From Acanthaster planci (Eukaryota; Echinodermata; Asteroidea; Valvatida; Acanthasteridae), in assembly GCF_001949145.1 (NCBI RefSeq), contig NW_019091369.1, positions 2,165,330 through 2,229,329 of the forward strand: DNA of 64,000 nt, read 5' to 3'. Of this stretch, positions 23,549-34,221 are shown piece after piece. The first letter of the stretch is position 1, and the number at the start of each line of letters is the position of its first letter. The notes beneath the pieces were generated by a model, which was not told the origin of the DNA, did no database searches, and saw nothing but the letters and a program-made list of their open reading frames with translations. Made by a program: the position numbers and the translations under genes.

Positions 23549-26500
23549 AGGCGCAAAGCCAGCTGGGCTCCCAATAGAGACATGTTGCTGTACATGTAGA
23601 GTTTGGGGAGAGCAGTCTATCACTGTGAACATACTTTTATACCCCTAGGTCCTTTTTTTTTCCTGCTGATCGTCCGGGTCATTGTTCCCAGTTCCACATG
23701 ACCTCAGCGATGAAAGGGCAAGGTGTGCAGACTGGAAAATCCACAATCGGCAGCCTGCTGTTGTACATGTAGGCCCTGCACATCATGAACTAGCCTAGTT
23801 GTCTTTTCTTGTGGCTAGCATCCCAGCGTAACCCTTGGGTACTACATGTGCAGACAACCTGGCAGTGTGTTGCTGCCTTGGAATAACTTGGCTGTGGCTA
23901 GGATGAATATAGGTCAATGAGGAATGACTACGGCCACTAGCCACTGGCTTCCACAGGGTTGCAGACAAGTAAATAAGCTACCAGAGACAGCAGTGATAAT
24001 CCTCGCACTTAAAAAAAAAATACAAGGAAAATACAAGGTTTCTCAGGAGTTTAAGTTGCACACCACAGGAATGCTTCTTTCTTCATCTTTCATTTTCCTT
24101 TCACTTTTTAGTGGCTTAACCGATGACTGTTGAAGATGCAGAGATGATCACCCTAAAACAGTCTTGTAGCCCATCATCATTTTGGAAATGGACACCTACA
24201 CTCCATTGTAAAATAGAGCAATTTGGGGGGCCTTGTTAGTCCAGTATTTTCATAAATATAAGCAGTTAGTCCAGCTGGTAGCTTCCATCCTTCTCTTTTT
24301 TTTAAAACGCCATCCAGTCCATGTGCCACAGAATGCTCTAATAGAAGTAAATGACAGCCTGCAAATCGTGATGGGCAGCTTGGGGCCTATAGACCCTATT
24401 CACGTGGAGGCCATTTTTGATCTTCTTCCCCAAATCTGTTTTACATATTGCACACTGTTGATAAGGATGGCACCAGACTGTTTTATACTTCCGTGCGTTC
24501 CAAGCCTCCTTTTCAATAATTTTTCGTTATTTGGCAGTGTACAATTGTATGTATTCAATCATAAATTTGAAATTATTTATCAGAGTAGACTGGTGTAAAT
24601 TTGTCACGAAATTTCATTTTATTGCTACATTTGTACTCTCAACATTCAAAAACGAAGAATTAACCTTGCTTTCAAACTCAACATGGCCTGCCCCGTGAAT
24701 AAAGTCTGTTAACTGGCCTGCAGTCATAGGTACTAGGTGCCTTCAATATTGACAATCACAGAGTACAGCCACAGCCTGAGCTGGCCAGCACAAAGAGACT
24801 GATTGATGAGGTAACAGAGCTCCCAAACCAAACTGAAGCCTACCAAAGTGGCAGTCCCCTGAAGTCAGCACCCAACCCCGGAAACTGTTGGCTTCATCCC
24901 TTCGTGGAGCACTCCCTCCCAGCCCTAACCCCCCTGCTACTCCCGATGTCACCAGGCTCTAGCCAGGCTGGACCCTGGCTCCTCCATCACTGTCCGTCCC
25001 CCCTGGGGAGAATTTAAGCAATTAGAATTAGGTGTCCCACCCTTCAGCATCTCAGCTCTTTAAGTCCATTTCAGTGATGGTCCAAGTGGATGCCGGTAGC
25101 TCTGGTCACTGCATAATGCAATCCAAGTAGTTGCCAGCATGCTGTTGACAATAGATCCCAGGTTTTTGAAAGGACAGCTGCTGAAGAAGAGGTTTAGTGT
25201 AGGTGGTCAGTGACATGATTATGGACAGGTGTACATGTACCTGTCATGAAGAACTCGGAATGAAGGATAACCTGCTGGTTCATATAGGCAGCTACATTGT
25301 ACACATTGTTGAGGACAGGAAGCATCAACAGTTGATATGAGCAAGTGATCCATAAAAGTCAGAAGTTAGTTCTTTTTTTGGACATTTTTATTGCATGATT
25401 AGGTAACCTAACTACCAGGACATTTTATATAACACAGTCCCTTAAATCTCTCCATTGTTCATTTACATTCTGTACGCCGACCAGGAAGCCTTGAATACAA
25501 AACCCTGCAGAACAAGGATTCGATTTCATTAGTACAGAACTCAAAACTTGTTGGGAAACTCACTTTTTTGTGACTGGTGAGGTGTTCCGCTTGGGACTGC
25601 CTGTTCTGTTTTCTGCTGAACTCATGAATGTGCTTAGCATGGAATTGATGTAAATTTGCATTTAGCAGCTCTGAGGTAGGTAGGAGTTTTTTTAGCATGG
25701 ATTGTGGTCTGGTGTGCAAAAAGCCAAAATGTCCATACGGTCAGTGTTTCCACTAGCAAATAAACTGGTGTTTACCCTGGCGGAAATCTGACATATTTGT
25801 CAGATTTGTTTCTCCGTCTGTCATAATACACAACCTCTTGTGTGAGGTTTTACATCCCTGGTCCCTGGACAGTACAGTGTTTGATTTGATTTGGATGAAT
25901 CTGTGCACAAGACATGGTGATGCAGAGGCCCATGGATAAACCAACAGTAAAGTGCAGTTGCCTTTTGGAGGCAGCTGGTCATAAATCCTCCGGGATCCAA
26001 ACCAGACTGAAGTACTAACACTCATTTTGATCTTGGAATTCGTTCCTGGACAGTATTGGTGCCACTTGAATTCTGACAAAGCCATATGGCCGAATCGAGA
26101 GGAGAAAAATCCACACCAGTGCCGAATAAAATAATCATCGTATTCGTTACATGTTTTTGTTGATCCGTTGTAGCTTGCTGCAAATCGCGTGAGCAGGTGT
26201 TGCTAAGTGGGGCAGGCGACTTATGATAAATTAAATTTATGTTCTCGTCTCAAGCTACCTGTCCAGGGAATGTTCGGGTGTGCTCGTCAGCCCCATTGGA
26301 ACCATAGGCGTTTCAGTTCCGGGACGACAGCTGTCTTGCAGCATGCAGGAGCAAAATGAAATTAAAGCGTCGTTATTGCCGAATTTAGCCCCATCAAATG
26401 GTGGAAGGAAAAATAAAGGAGTGGCAAAGATCGTCATCATGTGTGATTACTAGATTACAGGAGTTGCCGGAAGAAAAAGCAGCACAGATATACCCTGAAT

Positions 26501-26627
26501 CCAACAATTGAGCTCCTTTAGCAGCAAATTAGGGAACCGCAGTCGCTGATGTCCTTCAGTTTTTTTATGTACAATGTAGGGCCTAGATAGTCAACCAGTA
26601 AAGAGCCTGTGCTATGTACATGTAATT
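23549..26627. other. No gene seen: intronic sequence between the foldback element and the MITE
   Basis: Several TACATGTA copies (near 23593, 23764, 25233, 26615). A + strand open frame at 24233-24598 (121 codons) and a minus strand frame at 25753-26085 (110 codons) have no recognised domains. Confidence 0.6.
25784..25807. repeat. Perfect 10-bp inverted repeat with 4-base loop
   Basis: AAATCTGACA (25784-25793), a TATT loop and TGTCAGATTT (25798-25807) form a perfect hairpin. It is not followed by a T run on either strand beyond the arm itself. Its function is unknown; it may be a relic of a small element. Confidence 0.6.
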
Positions 26628-27071
26628 TGTGACCCGCTCTGCAAAAAAGGGTAATAAGTCAGGCAATGCCAAAACATGTCATGGCCTGTTCTATTTGGAG
26701 AGGGCAAAATGTCTTCAAAATGTGATTTTGTGTTTTTTTCTTTAATAGCGTCTATAACATTTTTATTTTCAGAATTTGTGACTACAAACATGGATACTGA
26801 TGAATAAAGATGAAAAATGGATCATTCAGTTGGAAATTCTACATAGCATTGTGTTTTCAAGTGCTACACTTTCTGAGCTTTTTCTCGACAAGTGCTTTTA
26901 TTGAATCTGAAAATGTGGATAGACAAATATCTATATATCTCCGGAACCCAGCACACTACAGGGGTTATTCATATATCAAATTGTAGCTTTTGATGTACAG
27001 AATCCAACCATATCAAAAACTCGTAACCTGAATCTGGCGACTTATTACCCATTTTTCTAGGGCCGGTAACA
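26628..27071. mobile_element. MITE-like non-autonomous DNA transposon (444 bp)
   Basis: The ends are terminal inverted repeats of 33 bases: 26628-26660 begins TGTGACCCGCTCT and ends GGGTAATAAGTC, while the reverse complement of 27039-27071 begins TGTTACCGGCCCT and ends with the same twelve bases. I count 27 of 33 positions identical. The interior is AT-rich with no transposase. A target-site duplication is not obvious, so the superfamily is not assigned. Confidence 0.7.
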
Positions 27072-28379
27072 TTTGGTTTGTATGTTGTCAAATGGAGCTG
27101 TGGAGAAAACCAATAGACGGATTGACAGTGACACGGTGTAGGCATTCATTCACCATTCCATGTTTTGCTCACGTCTGTGAACGGACAGAATGTTTGAACT
27201 GACATCGTGTCCTAAAATAAATTCCCTTAAAATTCCCACATGGAGTTAAACACTGTATTGAACATCAAGTGCTCAGTAAATATAAATTGCCATAAAAATA
27301 CATTTGGCAAGTTTGCCGTCTTGTGCGGAACTGTGCTTGTTTACCACAGACTCATAGCTTTGCATGTAAAACTCCTCCTTTCCTCATTCTTTGAAGGCTT
27401 AGGAATTACCATCAAGGTCTCTCAGTCTGCCAGCGGCCTTGTAGACCAGTCAGCCAAACATCCTTGAGTATTAAAAGCCAGGGACAGCTAGCTCAGAACC
27501 TGCTGTAAGAACTGAAAGCTTTAGTGTCAATAACAATCCCAATGCTTAGGCTGTAACTACATGTAATTTGTCCCTCTGGAGCAATTCAATAAAGTTCATG
27601 TACTCAAACTCTTCTATTCATTCATTAAACGGCTGTATTCTCCCTTCTGCATGGTTCAGCCTATTCTCGAACACCCCCCCCCAAAAGAAACCAGCCTGAC
27701 CCCAACTGAGGTCACCTGAAACAGTTGTGGATTTTTTTTTTTTACAACCTGTGCCCCATTGTGAGGTTGGGAAATCCATCACATTAACCACAGATCCCCA
27801 TGTGTCAATAATAACCAATGGGCTGGTACTATAATAGGATTATCCCCTGTCCAAATGCTGATGAGGAAGTTGATATGCAGCCCCTGTGTAATCGGGTTAG
27901 GGCTGGAAACTCTGCACTCTGGTTGGGGAGGCTGAGCTGCCTTCAAACTTGTCTATGCACCAAGGGGAAGAGGTGGGGGGGGGATTAGTTTTAACCCTTG
28001 TATTGGTTACCCCAAATTCAAACGGTAACTTTGCTTGCCAGACTTTTTAGTGGCGGGCATTTTCAAATATACCAGTACTCACTGACAGAACTTTGTTTTG
28101 TTCATGCGTTGGAGTGACAAACTTATCAAAAGCGGGGAAAAACAAGGGGTGCATCCGGTGGTGGGTGGTAAAGTTTCACTGCATGGCTTGAATGAAGTTA
28201 GAACAGTTGTGAGAATGAATGCACACCTGAAGTTGGGATAGAGAAGACTTTGCCACTGTTGGATGGACAAATAAACGGAATCGCACAGAAGCAGTCCCTC
28301 GTGGCGGCTGAATGTATTTAAAAAAAAAAAACGGAAATGTTTCAACACACTCGTGTTATTGGTCCCCTTTCAACCTCAC

Positions 28380-28560
28380 TAAAAGCTGTACTTGTTGGCA
28401 CACAGCGGAAACCTTCGTGCGCGATGCTTTCGGCTTGAGATAAGGAAAACGCACGGCCATTATGCCGCCCTCATTTGCACATCGCGATGACCCAGCAGCC
28501 TCTTGAATGGTTTATTGACGAGGTGAAGAGATCGGGCCGTATTGACTCGAGTCAATGTAG
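28380..28560. promoter_or_regulatory. Possible regulatory block with a 16-bp perfect palindrome
   Basis: A CpG-bearing, repeat-free segment contains GGCCATTATG, an octamer-like ATTTGCAC and, at 28541-28556, the perfect 16-bp palindrome ATTGACTCGAGTCAAT. A + strand open frame at 28475-28807 crosses it but has no recognisable domain. Confidence 0.25.
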
Positions 28561-29984
28561 CAATGAGACAGTTGGATGGACAGTCATGACCCTACGTGTC
28601 AGATGGCAGAAGGGCTCCATTCCACTCCCCGTTTTTTCTCCTGTTAGCAGACAAGGTTCCCCTCTTCCTCCTGTGAGTGGACACGGGTTTGGCAAACGTG
28701 CAGCTGCCAGAGAATACGAGAACCGAAAAGGGATTGTGTATCACCCGTGCTTAATAGGGTATACAGGGTACTTGACAATTGCTGCATTTCTTCTTTTTTT
28801 TTCCTAAGGACTGAGTGCATTGGATTTGCCTTTCAAGATGCTCCCAATCGCCGTGATGTTGTTTTCTTTGATAATAGACCGGGCCCAGTGGAGAGCCAGA
28901 TTGAATAAAGCAGAATCAATTTACATTATAACTGTAAGTTGTTGGTCGTGGGGAGAGTAAAGTGTGTTTTGAGTATTAAGTCTGTACAGCTGGTGCTGCC
29001 TTGGCCAAGTTTAATTGATGATATTCAGTCTTAGATTATACTAAAGGTGAGAGTAAACAATACCAAAACATTTCATGTTATTCAATGCAACTTTGGAATC
29101 TTAAATGATATTGATAACTGTTTTCATTCTTGCTCGAAAAGGCAATTGTATTAAAACTACAGCTGTGGACTATCTGGATGCAGAATTGCGAATGATGAGT
29201 TGCGCTTCAGGCAGTAAAGCTTTCTGCTTAATTGGTATCTGTATCCCAAAGAGAATTCCTGGTCCAAAATTGGATTACAAAATGGCATCTGCTTTCTTTG
29301 AATATCCCAAATTGTGGAACGTAATGTAATTAGCAACTGAATTTTGGCATTTGCTCAAAGCGGCAGACTTTTTTTTAGGAAAATGATTTGCTCATGGAAC
29401 ACTGGTTTTGTCATTTTTTTTTCTATTCACAGGATTGTTAACCAAATGTCTCTACCTATTCACACAACCAGTTGTAGAAAGAAATAGCCACCGCTTTCAG
29501 AAATATGCATTGAAATTTGTTGAAGGTTCACAAGTTGAAGGGATGGACACATTCCTGCCTGTAGCTGTTCTTTGAACCCCAAAAGTGCAAGGCACTATGT
29601 TGCGTGTTTTACTTGAATCTTGTGAGAAAACTAGTAAAAGCATCCGGTGAGCCGCCGCTATTTTCAGTACAAACAACTGTAAGAATAGAGCCTGGAGTCT
29701 GTAGAAGGGATTTCGCATGATGAAGATCTACAGACGATCTGGAAAAGGTGGACATGGGAGATGATTGTTTCTTGGTTTGAAGTCAGGCAAAAACATGGGC
29801 CTAAATGTGCCTATTGTATTTTCCCATGCCTTTTTAAAATGGAAATACAATTTAATGAAATTGAGAAAAAAAAAAAAGCAACAGCCATGTCTTGATAGAA
29901 CAATATCTAATCCTACCACCAGTAACGGACACACGGACATCATGGGACCATTTAAATTTTCTCACAGTGCTCTTGAACACAGAC

Positions 29985-30290
29985 TTACATAGATTCCCGG
30001 CTCGGTCCACATGTGGATTGGGTTTTTAGTTCCTACCTGATTCCGTGGGTTTTACCCAGACATTTCTTCTCTGGGGCTTTCCTGCCACCTCTAAATCTTT
30101 AACTGCTTCTTACTGTCTCCTTTCCATACACGTAGGTGGATGTGGGTTGTTTCAGTGGTGGCTGCCTGAAGCGCCCTTGTAATCGGCTTGACTGTGTTTA
30201 ATGTCTTCATTGTACAGCGCATTTGAACATATCTGTATGAAATTGGTGCTTTTTAAGTGAGTCAGTCATTAATTATTTATCATTAATTGC
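29985..30290 (+). repeat. SINE-like repeat, longest copy (copy B)
   Basis: This is the longest of three copies. The 5' part carries AGATTCCCGGCTCGGTCC, a degenerate tRNA T-arm/B-box-like sequence, so the family may be tRNA-derived. The body includes the block at 30100-30120 shared with copy A, and the 3' part (30198-30234) is a perfect 37-nt match to copy A. The end is AT-rich with ATTAATTATTT. It is immediately followed by a second truncated copy in the same orientation. Confidence 0.7.
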
Positions 30291-30295
30291 AAAAC

Positions 30296-30430
30296 CCTCT
30301 GAATATCTGTGGCTACCCGAGGCACCTTTGTATGCCATTGGCTCGACAATATCTTCATTGTACAATGCATTTGAACATATCTGCATGAAGTTTGCACTTT
30401 ATAAATGAATAAACTGTTATTTATTTATTA
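30296..30430 (+). repeat. SINE-like repeat, truncated tandem copy (copy C)
   Basis: It starts inside the GTGGCT...CGAGGC block of the family and ends with GCACTTTATAAATGAATAAA and a TTATT tail. Its segment at 30351-30382 matches the tails of copies A and B with one clear internal change (AATGCA for AGCGCA). Its TATGCCAT segment is shared with copy A but absent from copy B, so B and C are separate insertions or variants rather than a simple local duplication. Confidence 0.7.
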
Positions 30431-30862
30431 TTAATTACCAACCCGCTCTGAACATTTGCCGGCAAATGGCATGCCCGGGATTGTAAATACGTCTATTTGT
30501 TGGGCGGGTGCATTTCAGAATCTGCATCTGCTTTTTTCCAGCAAGTTTCTGTGAGCAGAGTTGTAATAGTTCCCTAGATCTTCTCATCCTGTGCAGACGG
30601 CACGATACACCCACCAATGCCTGTTGCTTCCCTGCGATGTTTCTTTTCACAGCTCTCGATCAAAATATATGAAGAGTGCAGTGCACTGCTCGTCTCACTT
30701 CTTATTCACAAATGTGAAGATGTCTGTCATACCCGCGTCAGTCTGCTCCCCCCCGCAAGAAGCCGAGAATGGCCCTGGTCATTATCTGCCGGCTTCCAGG
30801 GTGGCACATAGAGACTCTTGTGAAAATTCCTTGTTCCTGGCTGTGTATGCTGCCCACTGCTC

Positions 30863-30895
30863 TCACCCCCTCTTGTGGCCATTGCAGGTTAGTAC
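30863..30895 (+). promoter_or_regulatory. Weaker acceptor-plus-donor site CAG|GTTAGT
   Basis: A pyrimidine-rich stretch (CTCTCACCCCCTCTTG) precedes CAG (30885-30887), followed at once by GTTAGT. This resembles a ratchet point but has a non-consensus +3 T and a shorter pyrimidine tract than the site at 6975. Confidence 0.2.
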
Positions 30896-31119
30896 ATGCA
30901 GTGTGCACACCACTCCATGACTTGTTGATTGCTTGGTACTGCTCGTTAAAAAGTCACTTCGTGAGCTCGTCATGCAAAGACTGGACATGCGCACGCACAA
31001 TGCTTACCGTTGATCGCTAAAATGTTGGACTAAACATCTTGAAAAGTTTCCCCCTCATTTGCTTGCTGCACTCAGCACCTACCCTGTGATCCATCTTGCA
31101 TCCGAAAATGGAAAGCCCC

Positions 31120-31420
31120 GAAAGTCATTAAGGCGCCCTTAATTTGAAGTCTGTTCTTGCGCCCCTTCTCCGCAGTATCGAATTCAGATCGCTTTGTATT
31201 CAGCTCTGACCACGGGCTATTAGGAACCACCCCAAGGGCTACATCAGATTGAGTCTTCTGGCATTATTAAGCTCGCCCGGCTGATGTTTTGTCTTGGAAG
31301 GAGAAAAGGAAAATGAGGAAAAAATGGGAGTAATCCGTTTAGTGGTAATCGTCATCCGACCGATGACGATGTATGATTACCGGTCTGGTGCCAGCCTCCT
31401 GAGCCAATCAAGTTAGATTA
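31120..31420. promoter_or_regulatory. Possible regulatory block with hyphenated palindromes
   Basis: Two clear symmetrical sites lie here: ATTAAGG-CGC-CCTTAAT at 31127-31143 (7-bp perfect arms) and GGTAATCGTCATC...GATGACGAT-gtatg-ATTACC at 31344-31382, which is a 13-bp inverted repeat if a 5-base insertion in the right arm is allowed. The sequence is free of simple repeats. An enhancer is possible but unproven. Confidence 0.3.
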
Positions 31421-34155
31421 AAATGGAGCATAGCAGAAATGTAGGCACAAAGACTTAAAGGGCTCCATCTGGGTGAAAAGATGGTGGCTCTTTTGATTTG
31501 AACGAACTTATAAACAGGTCTCGTGTAAATTTCTGTGTTTTGTTTGTTTTTTGTACAGTTTTGCTTTGTTTTGTTCGTGTTCTTGATTTAATAGCTTGGC
31601 AAAAGCCCTGATATAAGAATCCCAATCCTGCTGTTCTCCCAGGTTTAACATTACTGATGTTAGGTCAGGAGCGAGGCCTCTGGTCATTACTCTGTCCTCA
31701 AGAATTGTGAGATTTTGGCACTTTGACCCAGGAATCAGAGAGCTTAGCAGGAAGTTCTACAGTTCATAAGCTGAGTTGTGAGATGCACAAAAAGTTCAAC
31801 TGTGATTGATGTAAAAATGTCACCCGCCTTTAATGAGTTGTAATTCGCCCAAGCCCGTTTTGAGTTAATGTAAAATCAATGGGAATATGGAACCCACAAC
31901 ATTTTTCACCTGTGCAGTGAACAATTGCAAGAGGATGCCAAACTGAGTGATTTATCAAATTTATCGGTTTGCTCTCTCTAACGCAAAGGAAAATAGAAAT
32001 ATCGTGGACAGAAATGGCCTTATAAGGAATTGAAGGGGATCTGGTCATAATTGGTTTGAAAGCACATCAGCTCTATGATCAGATGCAGGTAAATCTCCCT
32101 GGCGGACTCTTCTTGCCAAGTTGACTCTCCTCCTGACTCGGTCACTTGCCCACACAGTGGTGTTCTCCCGGTCTATTCCTGTCTATTCCCGGGATGCCAG
32201 ATGTAGGTCAGAGCATTGACACGATGACATCATCTGTTGTCCACAGTGATTGATGCCCAACCCCCCCAAGGGTGTCGTAAGGGCACCCCGGTAGTAATGA
32301 CCCTTTAAATTTGGTAAGGTGATCTTCAATGTTTTCTCCTTGGGTAGGAGAAGGAAACCTCTTTCTTCAGGCTGAAAAGTGATCTTGGGGCAGTTTTTAA
32401 TGTCTGCCAGGGTTTACCAGGCTGATGGTCTTGTCAGTTTGGTAGCTCACAGGAGATGTATATGTAGTTCCATGATTTCCCGGTGACTGTTCTGTCCATT
32501 TACGGAGTAAATTTGTTTTGCTCTACAAGACTTATGATCGCCATTACCTGTTACTAAAAAAAAAAAGTATTTTTGTGTCTGTAAGGGCTGAAAATCCAGA
32601 TGCCGTGAATCTAGAGTTTCATGTTGCGTGCTGGGCTTTTTGCCAAGTCTGAATCAAAATTAAAATACCAGTCGGATTGAATCAGTCTCCAGACAGTCAA
32701 AAAATAACAAATTCGGTTTCCGTTCTTCCAGTTGACATCCACGTTTTGTGCAGAGCAAGGAATATAAGTTGTCACAAATGAATATTTAATTAGCAATGCC
32801 ATTTTACACAAATCTACATTGTACATATATGCACAGCTTGTACAGATTGGTTCAGACTTACAGCAATTGTTTCTGATTGCTCCATTTTTAACAACAAAGA
32901 GGAGTACTGTGCTTCACTCAAAATGAACAATTTTAAGACAACAACATGTTCATCGATCGTACTTTCAATCTACATGTGTAATCAACTGGTGCTTTTCAAG
33001 CAGCAGTTACTTAAAAAAGTCATTAAAAACTCATTTCATCCCAAGACTGAAGGTTGATATGGAGACACTACCATTTTTGAAATTACTTTTCACACATCCA
33101 GCTACAAGCCAAACATTATCGCCAACCCCAAGGCCGGTTGGTCAGAGGCAAAAAGGGGACTCGGAATTGATTTCTGACAGCACTACCCGGTTGTGATTCA
33201 TTTGATTTTGCCATCTGTTTCTGCTGGGTCTGAATAGCTCGATTTTTTTCAACCTTCCCTCTGTAATTTTCACCTGTAGTCTGGGGTGTTTTCCTCTCTG
33301 TGTGTATCCGGTGTCCTTGCTACATGAACCTTCGGGTGTCATGACTAAAACTTTCTTCGTCTGTCTCCAGAATTCGTTTCATTTTATTTATTTCTGTAAC
33401 TCCAGGTGGCAAGGGTTGATATTCAACAACTGCCACGCAGAGGCGTTGCAGTGTAGCCATCTTACGGGCCAGTGCTTTTGGTCCACAGGTTATGCACAGA
33501 GAGGTTTCCCAGTGGAACAAAAGAACTGCCCTGCAAGATGGCTACCATGCAAACCTGTATAGCATTTAATATGTAACTTGCATTCTAGCTTGGATGACTT
33601 GCATACAAGTTATATGTTACCTCAGTAGTGTGAGGTCCCTGCCAACCGCATCAATATTTGCATAAATACATGTATGATAAAAATCACTGTATACGGTGTA
33701 TTTTCTACATCAAGAACAATCGACAGATATCTTGGTCTTGGAACAGAAGCACCTGCCCTTTTTTTACCCCCCGCCTGTTTATTGTAACCCTCTTTTTCAT
33801 ACTCTCAAACTCGGCTGACTGATTGCCCCTTACCAAATTTGTCAAACACGTGTCTGGAAGAGCGGTAGATTGCTCAGTACACCCAGTTGAGGATAGGGGG
33901 GGATGATTTTGAGAGCTTGTCCAAAATGTTGAAAGTGGAAAGCACTTGAAACCCTGATCACTGTCCATGATCAGGACAAGAGTTTACATTGTGTCACCCA
34001 CAATACATGCAGAACAGCAATCTGGAACTCTAATTGGGGGGTGATGCAGATACATTTACAAGCCTGTCACAGTACTTGTCGTGTTTGTCGGTATTTCCCG
34101 AACGGATACTTTGTTCCAGCCAAAGGATAAACTGGTAAATGACAGCCTGTGAAGA

Positions 34156-34221
34156 TTCGTCGCCAAACGTGTCCCCTCATTGGTGTGTCTCTGCCTTCGT
34201 CATCAAATGTGTCTCCTCATT
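34156..34221. repeat. Two-copy 26-bp direct repeat (40-bp period)
   Basis: Units at 34156-34181 and 34196-34221 agree at 22 of 26 positions. All four differences are transitions, two of them at CpG sites (CG to CA, CG to TG). Confidence 0.6.

Noticed and set aside
24233-24598. 121-codon + strand frame
   Set aside because: Hydrophobic, without motif or signal of family membership; length is within chance for 64 kb of AT-leaning DNA read in six frames.
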